A DNA stretch of 5,198 nt from the NCBI GenBank assembly GCA_020351895.1, contig CP070672.1, forward strand, positions 2,535,920 to 2,541,117. Direction: 5' to 3'. Of the stretch, positions 1-5,198 are shown in pieces. Origin of the DNA: Thermoplasmata archaeon. GTDB taxonomy: Archaea; Thermoplasmatota; Thermoplasmata; GCA-020350865. The translations under genes were made by a program, and so were the position numbers. Numbering within the stretch: position 1 is the first letter of the stretch; each line of letters starts with the position of its first letter. Below the pieces are notes generated by a model. It was not told the origin of the DNA, did not search any database, and saw nothing but the letters and a program-made list of their open reading frames with translations.

Positions 1-1
1 A

Positions 2-340
2 ATGAACGACTTAAAAAGCCTCGACCACAATATGGGATTGTTTATATATATAAAAGATCCAGATGGAACGATTTTTATAGCGAATGGAACAATGCCTCAT
101 TTTTCACAAAAAATTTCACTTTACAAAGGTTGGAATCTAGTTGGCTACCCGTCACTTGGTAAGAAAAATAGAACCAATGCCTTAAACAATCTCACCTACG
201 GCACCCATGTGGATTCCATATGGACATATAATTCAGGGGCACAGACGTGGGAGGAGGTCGAGGAATTGAACTACTTCGTAATTGGTAAAGGTTACTGGAT
301 TCATGCGAAAGTAGACTGTGTTTGGGAGGTACCGGTGTAA
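2..340 (+). CDS. C-terminal fragment of a secreted/surface protein with a GWNLVGYPS-type domain (5' partial)
   Basis: About 112 residues are visible, ending in tandem stops (TAA TAA at 338-343). The frame is open to the window edge, so the ATG at position 2 is probably an internal Met and the real start lies upstream. Seen: a beta-rich segment with MGLFIYIKDPDG (residues 11-22), then LYKGWNLVGYPSL (40-52), SIWTYNSGAQTWEE (72-85), and a terminal GKGYWIHAKVDCVWEVPV. The 'GWNLVGYPS ... W.Y....W ... GYWIHA..D..W.V' pattern recurs, from memory, as the last domain of large secreted proteins in Thermoplasmatota and some bacteria. It is probably a compact extracellular beta domain, but its role is not established. 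No membrane helix follows the domain, so anchoring, if any, must come from elsewhere in the protein. The function of the whole protein cannot be read from this tail. Confidence 0.75.
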   Translation: MNDLKSLDHNMGLFIYIKDPDGTIFIANGTMPHFSQKISLYKGWNLVGYPSLGKKNRTNALNNLTYGTHVDSIWTYNSGAQTWEEVEELNYFVIGKGYWIHAKVDCVWEVPV

Positions 341-389
341 TAAGGATTTCACCACCGATCACTTTGTGCTGAATGGTAATCCCGGCAGG

Positions 390-400
390 TTTCTTATTTT
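390..400 (+). promoter_or_regulatory. T-rich element before the methyltransferase gene (possible TATA box or upstream terminator)
   Basis: The 89-base gap between the first two genes (341-429) contains one T-rich run, TTTCTTATTTT, about 30-40 bases before the GTG start. It could be an archaeal TATA-like element for a transcript with a very short leader, or a T-tract ending the upstream transcript. It is a poor match to a strong TATA box, and nothing else notable is visible in the gap. Confidence 0.18.
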
Positions 401-429
401 GGGAATCATGGTAAAAGATTAATAAAGTA

Positions 430-1131
430 GTGAATTATTATGAGCAGGGATTCAAATTGTACAAAACCCCTGCACAATTATGGGAAGAGCATATCACCTT
501 AATCGATGAGGCTGTTAATAAGAAGGAAGATTCTCATAAAATCTTTGTTGATGGGGGTTGCGGAAAAGAAGAGTTTGTCAGGCGATATTCCAGTCGATTT
601 GAAAACTGCATAGGCATAGACATCGATATTGAATCGAAAAAAGAAGATGGAAATATCCACTATATTAAGGGTGATTTGCAATCCATTCCCCTAAGATCGG
701 ATTCTGTCGATATATTTTTGACCAATTTCGTTCTTGAGCACATAAAACATCCCGAAAGATTTTTTAGTGAAGTTTCCAGGATTACTAAGAAAAATGGATT
801 GTTCATTGCATGGACACCCAATGCAGATTCTATCTCGGGAGTTGTAATACGTCTACTTCCATTTCCATTGGTGAACAATCTGAAGAAAGCGATTTATAAT
901 GCGCCCTCTCATCCCACATACTATCTAGCGAATACTCCCTCTATATTAGATGATATGCTTGGTAATTCAGGATTTGAGAAGGTCAAGATGGAGATGATAG
1001 ACAGTGTCTTCTACCTCTCAGAACATAGATTGATTCGATGGTTCCATTCAATGTACATTAAGCTCACAGATCGTGAGGATCTCAATCGGTTTAAGGACCT
1101 GATATTTGCAGTATATGTGAAATCTGAATGA
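430..1131 (+). CDS. Class I SAM-dependent methyltransferase (Methyltransf_11-like)
   Basis: A complete 233-residue protein, a normal length for a stand-alone class I methyltransferase; cytoplasmic, with no signal peptide or membrane helix. Seen: motif I FVDGGCGKEEF (39-49), a variant of the D/E-x-G-x-G-x-G SAM loop with Lys at the last Gly position; acidic motif II GIDID (62-66), expected to hold the SAM ribose; GDLQSIPL (81-88) followed by DSVDIFLTNFVLEHI (91-105), the usual 'D....lp......D.v......leH' strand and helix; and FFSEVSRITKKNGLFIAWTPN (111-131) as the post-motif III region. The C-terminal half (PFPLVNN, HPTYYLANTP, 145-170) probably forms the substrate cap. Similar 'YY.ANT...L' tails occur in methyltransferases of glycan and envelope clusters, so a sugar or lipid-linked substrate is possible but only inferred. 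The start is GTG at 430; the next in-frame Met lies far past motif I, and a stop lies 18 bases upstream of GTG. No Shine-Dalgarno sequence is visible, fitting a leaderless or short-leader mRNA. Confidence 0.88.
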   Translation: MNYYEQGFKLYKTPAQLWEEHITLIDEAVNKKEDSHKIFVDGGCGKEEFVRRYSSRFENCIGIDIDIESKKEDGNIHYIKGDLQSIPLRSDSVDIFLTNFVLEHIKHPERFFSEVSRITKKNGLFIAWTPNADSISGVVIRLLPFPLVNNLKKAIYNAPSHPTYYLANTPSILDDMLGNSGFEKVKMEMIDSVFYLSEHRLIRWFHSMYIKLTDREDLNRFKDLIFAVYVKSE

Positions 1132-1204
1132 AGGGAGTGGGCAATGTAGGCTACCTAAATTTTGAATAGAAGATGGATTGTAAAATTCTTGGTAAAAATC
1201 AACG

Positions 1205-1230
1205 TGGGGAGCCATCTCTCCCATTTTATT
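1205..1230 (+). terminator. Weak hairpin plus T-tract after the methyltransferase gene
   Basis: GGGAG (1207-1211) can pair with CTCCC (1218-1222) around a six-base loop. An extra T-A pair (1205/1223) is possible with one bulged G, and ATTTTATT follows. It lies about 75 bases after the methyltransferase stop and before the preferred radical SAM start. Archaeal termination depends mainly on the T-tract, so the hairpin may be incidental. Confidence 0.25.
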
Positions 1231-1251
1231 GTATCATGGAGTATGAACAAT

Positions 1252-1260
1252 ACTTATTAT
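1252..1260 (+). promoter_or_regulatory. TATA-like box for the radical SAM gene
   Basis: ACTTATTAT, preceded by purine/A-rich GAACAA (a possible BRE), ends 25 bases before the ATG at 1285. That is the distance expected for an archaeal TATA box if transcription starts at or next to the start codon. The start has no upstream Shine-Dalgarno sequence, which also fits a leaderless mRNA. This is inferred from spacing and composition only. Confidence 0.3.
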
Positions 1261-1284
1261 CCTTCCTGCACATTCACTTCCTCC

Positions 1285-2931
1285 ATGAATATCATCCTCC
1301 TCGATGGTTATGTGGACGAACCGAGCTGCCTTGGTGTACCTCCCTTTATCTCACCCTATGTTCGCTACACGGCAGGTGCGATTATTGATACCGGGCATGA
1401 TTTTACATACCTAACAATAGATGAGCTGCGAAAAAACTCTCCAAAGGTAAAGGCAATAAAAAATGCAAACCTCATGATAATCATTGGCGGTGCAATAGTG
1501 CCTGGAAAATACCTAAGGGGTACTCCTGCTTCGGTTTCTGAAATCAAGAACATTGCCGAGAATTTCAAGGGAACGAAGATTCTGGGAGGACCCATTGCAA
1601 GATTTGGATACAGTGGAAACAGGAAAGCTGGTAAGTTACGTGATTCATTTGATTACATGGCAGAGAAGGATTTGGATGCATTTATTTACGATCTTTTATC
1701 GGAAAGTTCAGTAAATGACAGGTTAAGAAATGCCGATGAATTGCGCAGGTGGGCCAAAAAAGGTAGTGTTGTAATAAAACAACATCCAGACTTTCCCATG
1801 CCTTTGATTATCGAGCTGGAGACATACAGAGGATGTGTTAGGTACTTTTCTGGGGGCTGCTCATTCTGCATCGAACCCCTTTTTGGGAGGCCCGAATTTA
1901 GGGAGGCAAAGGACGTTATAGAAGAGGTTAAGTCCTTAAGCCATGTTGGAGCAATTAATTTCAGGTTGGGAGCGCAGTCTTGTATATTTTCATATAAAGC
2001 AGAAGAAATCGGGGAAACAGAGACTCCAAAACCCAAACCAGAGATAATAGAAAATTTACTCAGAGGAATAAGAAAAGCTGCACCGAATTTGGAGGTTTTC
2101 CACACGGATAATGCCAATCCTGCTGTTATTGCCCAACATCCCGAGGAAGCTAAAAGAATTCTAAAGGCTCTTGTAAAATACTGCACGAGCGGAAATGTGC
2201 TGGCATTGGGTATGGAGAGCGCAGATCCTAGTGTTATAAAATCCAACAATCTCAATTCAACACCAAATCAGGTCATGAAAGCCGTGCAACTCATAAACGA
2301 GTACGGTGCGAAAAGAGGGGATTCGGGGATGCCAAAACTCCTTCCTGGAATTAATTTTCTGTCTGGATTGAATGGGGAGACAGAAATAACATACGATTAC
2401 AATTATCGGTTTTTAGAAGAAATCCTCAAAAAAGGCCTGCTTCTTCGGAGAATAAACATAAGACAGGTTACATTTGCTAGAGACCAGTTTAATATCAAGT
2501 CCCATCGTAAACAATTCCTTCGCTTCAAAAAGAAAGTCAGAGAAAAGATAGACAACGAGATGTTAAAGAGGCTGGTTCCGAAAAATACGATTTTAAGAAG
2601 GGTTCTTATAGAGAAACATGAAGGAAATCTGAGTTACGGTCGACAGATAGGAACCTATCCTCTTCTTGTGGGTATTCCTTATAAGATCCAGAAGGACATT
2701 TTATTGGATGTCATAATTACAGATCATGGCTTTCGAAGCGTAACAGGTATTGAGCACCCAATGGATATTAATAGGGCATCATTGAGGGCTCTTTCCTCTC
2801 TACCTCATATCGGGAAAAAAAGGGCTGCGAGAATTGCCAGGTTTCGACCAATTCGTTCAAAGAAGGATTTGCTAAATGCCTTGGATGACGAAAATATAAC
2901 AAGAGAACTCTTTGGCTACATCACTTTTTAA
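1285..2931 (+). CDS. Radical SAM protein with C-terminal helix-hairpin-helix motif (COG1031-like)
   Basis: A 548-residue cytoplasmic protein. The frame is open from a TTG at 1162, but the ATG at 1285 is preferred: from there the protein begins MNIILLDGYVDEPSCLGVPP, the expected N-terminus of this family, while the 41 residues before it resemble nothing and overlap likely regulatory DNA. Domains, numbered from this Met: a Rossmann-like, B12-binding-like N-terminal region (1-~125) with LMIIIGG (63-69) and TKILGGPIA (97-105) but no cobalamin-binding DxHxxG; a radical SAM core (~175-420) beginning IELETYRGC, with Cys184, Cys192 and Cys195 as the likely [4Fe-4S] ligands; FRLGAQSCIF (226-235), LALGMESADP (306-315) and GINFLSGLNGET (355-366) as later core strands; and a C-terminal HhH unit (~494-533: INRASLRALSSLPHIGKKRA onward) of the type that binds nucleic-acid backbone. 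The cluster spacing is C-x7-C-x2-C rather than the usual C-x3-C-x2-C. Family membership is well supported; the reaction and substrate are unknown to me. The HhH suggests action on, or docking to, RNA or DNA, which is inference. Confidence 0.88.
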   Translation: MNIILLDGYVDEPSCLGVPPFISPYVRYTAGAIIDTGHDFTYLTIDELRKNSPKVKAIKNANLMIIIGGAIVPGKYLRGTPASVSEIKNIAENFKGTKILGGPIARFGYSGNRKAGKLRDSFDYMAEKDLDAFIYDLLSESSVNDRLRNADELRRWAKKGSVVIKQHPDFPMPLIIELETYRGCVRYFSGGCSFCIEPLFGRPEFREAKDVIEEVKSLSHVGAINFRLGAQSCIFSYKAEEIGETETPKPKPEIIENLLRGIRKAAPNLEVFHTDNANPAVIAQHPEEAKRILKALVKYCTSGNVLALGMESADPSVIKSNNLNSTPNQVMKAVQLINEYGAKRGDSGMPKLLPGINFLSGLNGETEITYDYNYRFLEEILKKGLLLRRINIRQVTFARDQFNIKSHRKQFLRFKKKVREKIDNEMLKRLVPKNTILRRVLIEKHEGNLSYGRQIGTYPLLVGIPYKIQKDILLDVIITDHGFRSVTGIEHPMDINRASLRALSSLPHIGKKRAARIARFRPIRSKKDLLNALDDENITRELFGYITF

Positions 2932-5198
2932 TCCAGTATCCCTTTCGTACCACAGTTGGGGCACTCCACTTTAATGGGTCTTGTATCTGTAGGAACATCG
3001 AAAACCGAATAGCAATTCGGGCATGATGTCTCTTCATATTGAGGAGTTGTCACTGGGGCGAATACGGGCCCTGCCGCAGGTTGCGCAGCAGCCATTTGTA
3101 CAGGCATTGGGGCAACCTTGGCCACAGGATATGCTTCTTCCTTGCCCTTCGGTCTGGCAAATATTCCAATTAAAATAGCGCAAATAATGATGACAATAAT
3201 CAAAAGCATTATCATATACCTTGAATCCTCTGATTCGTACCAAGGTGTATCTTCCTTAACGTTTTCAGCCGAGTTCCATTTTGTTGGATCATTTGGATAA
3301 TCATCGGGGTTGTTACCATCTGGATTGTCACCGTAGCCATCACCATCCCTATCGGACCACTGGGTCGAGTCGTTAGGGAAGGCATCGTCATCATCATCAA
3401 CACCGTCTCCGTCGGAATCCTCCCCACTAGGGCTTGATATAACTGATAGATAATTTATGTTAGATGTATATTCTTCACCTTGAGAATCCTTTGCGATTAT
3501 CTCATACTCGTAATCACCTTCTGAGAGCTGGCCCACCGCGGCTTTGTACAAATCATTACCAATATCTTCCATGATCAAAAAGGAGCAGGTTTCATTTTTT
3601 TTGCATATGCTCAATTTTACGGTCTGTACATCTCCAGTGACTGTCGCAAATACTATAATATTGTCCGAGGGAGTGGGATTTAATGGCTCATGATAGATAT
3701 TTGAAATTTCTGGAGGAACGACCTGCGTGCCAGGAGCCACTGCATAGGCGGAATTGGATATCTCAGATGGATTCGGAACCTCATCCTCTGTCCTTATTGC
3801 GAAGTAATATCCTTCATCAGGTGTCAGATCAGTGACTGTGAAGGTTTCTGTTGTTCCCGGATTTGCAGGGTCTGGCTCCCCATAAACATCTGATGCTGAG
3901 TCCCAATCAGATTCACTGGTGATTAGGGAGGAAGAAAACCTAATAATGTATTTACTGGCCTTGCCACCCGAGTCCCCATCATCTCCTGGAGCGGTCCAAG
4001 TTAAAATAATATCGCCGATATTTCCGCCCGGTTCGGCAGTTAAATCCGTTATTTTTTCCGGGGCTGTGGTATCACCAGCATATGCAGTAGCACTTGGGCT
4101 GTTTGAAATTGTACCCTGATTCTGCATGTCATCTTCAGCAATTATAGCAAAATAGAAAGTTTCTCCGGCAGTAAGGCCATCCACCGTAAAAGTCTCCTGG
4201 CTTCCTCCAGGTTTTGGAGCAGGAACATTTGGTATTTGATTTGCAGACTCCCAATTACCAGAGTTAATTTGCACAGTATCGTACCTAATATAATATTTGG
4301 ATGCAGTCCCTGAATCACCATCGTCACCTGGGGCAGTCCAGGTTAAAACAACATCTCCTATATTTTCACCAGACTCTGCTGCTAAATCGTCAATTTTAGA
4401 AGGGGGTGTAGTGTCCCCAGGATCCGATGTTACTTCTGCGAACGGACTATTTGAAATTGAACCGAGGTTACCCACTTCATCCTCCGCCCTTATCGCAAAG
4501 TATAATTTTTGACCCGGTGGAAGTTCTTCAACAGTTAAACTCTCTGCTTCCCCAGAAGATTTGGGTGAAGGTACATTTGATATTTCGGTTGCAGAAGCCC
4601 AATTATTGGAATTAATTTGCGAGGTGTAATACCTAAGATAATATTTAGAGGCGGAACCAATATCACCATCATCGCCAGTGGCCGTCCAAATAAGATCTAT
4701 CTCGCCTTCTGCTGAGCCGGGAGATGCAACAAGATTCGTTATTTGACCTGGAGGAGTTGTATCATCTGATAGATCAATTGTATGGATTAACTGCTCTGTT
4801 CGGCTTTCCATTGATTCCTCATCGAAGGCGAGAATGTAATAGTGTATGGTATCCCCATCACCCTCGAAAACCGTTGTTGTTGCATGTTCGTTTCCATCAA
4901 TATCCATCTGTTGAACAACCCAGTTGTATTCTACATTTGAGTTGTTATAAACAAGCCATGCACTTGATATGCCGTCTGAATCGCTGAGGTCTGCGGATAT
5001 AACAGAATCTAAAGTCCTGTCGATCACTTCGATATTGGAGATGGAGGGTCTGGAATTACCAAAGTCCACAGATGTGGCTTTCGGACTGCCTGAACATGAA
5101 GCTCTGGCAGCCCCTGCATTATTATCACCTGAGGTTATATCCTCCCTGTCATAAAGCGCAGCCACAACCGATACCTCGCCTGGATTGATGGGAACTTG
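2928..5198 (-). CDS. Membrane-anchored surface protein: Ig-like/FN3 repeats, Asp-rich Ca-binding stalk, one TM helix, cytoplasmic zinc ribbon (5' partial)
   Basis: 756 residues are visible. The frame is open to the window edge and the 11 codons before the GTG at 5165 read QVPINPGEVSV, continuing the fold, so that GTG is internal and the true start with its expected signal peptide is outside. Domains, numbered from the edge: end of one Ig-like domain (1-~40); Ig-like domain with SISNIEV and TIHYYILAFDEES (~50-142); three fibronectin type III repeats, each opening TTPP or TTAP (147-261, 263-375, 377-490); another Ig-like domain (493-590) with CKKNETC (Cys532/Cys538, possible disulfide); thrombospondin type 3-like Asp-rich stretch (594-639) with DSDGDGVDDDDD and DRDGDGYGDNPDG, probably binding Ca2+; one hydrophobic helix (661-681) followed by RPKGKEE, giving outside-to-inside topology; a Pro/Ala-rich linker (~691-722); and a C-terminal zinc ribbon with Cys726, Cys729, Cys746 and Cys749. 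The likely role is adhesion, cell-surface structure or sensing. No catalytic domain is visible in this part, but one may lie in the missing N-terminus. Confidence 0.85.
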   Translation of the reverse strand, partial: QVPINPGEVSVVAALYDREDITSGDNNAGAARASCSGSPKATSVDFGNSRPSISNIEVIDRTLDSVISADLSDSDGISSAWLVYNNSNVEYNWVVQQMDIDGNEHATTTVFEGDGDTIHYYILAFDEESMESRTEQLIHTIDLSDDTTPPGQITNLVASPGSAEGEIDLIWTATGDDGDIGSASKYYLRYYTSQINSNNWASATEISNVPSPKSSGEAESLTVEELPPGQKLYFAIRAEDEVGNLGSISNSPFAEVTSDPGDTTPPSKIDDLAAESGENIGDVVLTWTAPGDDGDSGTASKYYIRYDTVQINSGNWESANQIPNVPAPKPGGSQETFTVDGLTAGETFYFAIIAEDDMQNQGTISNSPSATAYAGDTTAPEKITDLTAEPGGNIGDIILTWTAPGDDGDSGGKASKYIIRFSSSLITSESDWDSASDVYGEPDPANPGTTETFTVTDLTPDEGYYFAIRTEDEVPNPSEISNSAYAVAPGTQVVPPEISNIYHEPLNPTPSDNIIVFATVTGDVQTVKLSICKKNETCSFLIMEDIGNDLYKAAVGQLSEGDYEYEIIAKDSQGEEYTSNINYLSVISSPSGEDSDGDGVDDDDDAFPNDSTQWSDRDGDGYGDNPDGNNPDDYPNDPTKWNSAENVKEDTPWYESEDSRYMIMLLIIVIIICAILIGIFARPKGKEEAYPVAKVAPMPVQMAAAQPAAGPVFAPVTTPQYEETSCPNCYSVFDVPTDTRPIKVECPNCGTKGILD
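3729..4760 (-). repeat. Three tandem FN3-encoding repeats (~345 bases each)
   Basis: Units run approximately 4760-4416, 4412-4074 and 4070-3729, with start-to-start spacing of 348 and 342 bases. Each encodes a D-TT(P/A)P opening, a 'L.WTA.GDDGD.G.ASKY..R' core, a 'W.SA' strand, and 'YFAI..ED...N...ISNS'. Units 1 and 2 are roughly 60% identical in protein by eye. At the DNA level they have diverged, with shared short stretches around CCATCATC and GTCCA, so the duplications are not recent. Confidence 0.85.

Noticed and set aside
1144..1149. ATG-TAG start-stop with GGGAG six bases upstream, in frame with the radical SAM gene
   Set aside because: A TAG followed closely by an in-frame TAA rules out stop readthrough or pyrrolysine as an explanation. 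A minimal upstream frame is possible but most likely coincidence.
1173..1388. A 71-codon plus-strand open frame overlapping the radical SAM start region
   Set aside because: It runs into the conserved N-terminus of the radical SAM protein in another frame and has no domain-like content.
1686..2255. A 189-codon open frame on the minus strand inside the radical SAM gene
   Set aside because: It is antisense to a well-supported conserved domain including the cluster cysteines; the translation shows no recognisable motif and is explained as a shadow frame.
3919..4512. Plus-strand short open frames over the FN3 repeats
   Set aside because: They recur at similar places in successive repeats because the opposite strand is repetitive; they are antisense shadows.
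3729..4760. Periodic similarity that might suggest a CRISPR-like or satellite array
   Set aside because: The ~345-base period matches FN3 domains in one continuous coding frame; there are no short identical repeats with unique spacers.
5163..5165. GTG on the minus strand as start of the surface protein
   Set aside because: The reading frame continues upstream to the window edge with Ig-like sequence and no signal peptide follows the GTG, so it is internal.

Overview
The window looks like a moderately AT-rich archaeal genome segment, most likely from Candidatus Thermoplasmatota (a sediment or marine Thermoplasmata relative). This is inferred from protein style, not from a marker gene. The clues are a surface protein with FN3 repeats, a thrombospondin type 3-like Asp-rich stretch, one membrane helix and a cytoplasmic CPNC...CPNC zinc ribbon; a C-terminal 'GWNLVGYPS ... 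GYWIHA' domain common in secreted proteins of that group; a radical SAM/helix-hairpin-helix protein of the COG1031 type; and starts without Shine-Dalgarno sequences.

Layout: positions 2-340 (+) hold the C-terminal end of a probable secreted or surface protein cut by the window edge. Positions 430-1131 (+) encode a complete class I SAM-dependent methyltransferase starting at GTG. Positions 1132-1284 are a short intergenic stretch with a weak hairpin/T-tract and a TATA-like element. Positions 1285-2931 (+) encode a 548-residue radical SAM protein with an N-terminal Rossmann-like region, an unusual C-x7-C-x2-C cluster and a C-terminal HhH motif. Positions 2928-5198 (-) hold a large membrane-anchored surface protein whose 5' end lies outside the window. 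This gene converges on the radical SAM gene, and the two stop codons overlap within TTAA.

The genes do not form an obvious single pathway. Two of the four encode extracytoplasmic proteins, and the methyltransferase resembles those found near glycan or cell-envelope genes, so a loose cell-surface theme is possible but unproven. The radical SAM protein belongs to a conserved archaeal family without, to my knowledge, an established reaction. I saw no RNA genes, CRISPR arrays, insertion sequences or integration sites. The main points of interest are the cluster spacing in the radical SAM protein, the outside-adhesin/inside-zinc-ribbon architecture, and the overlapping convergent stops.
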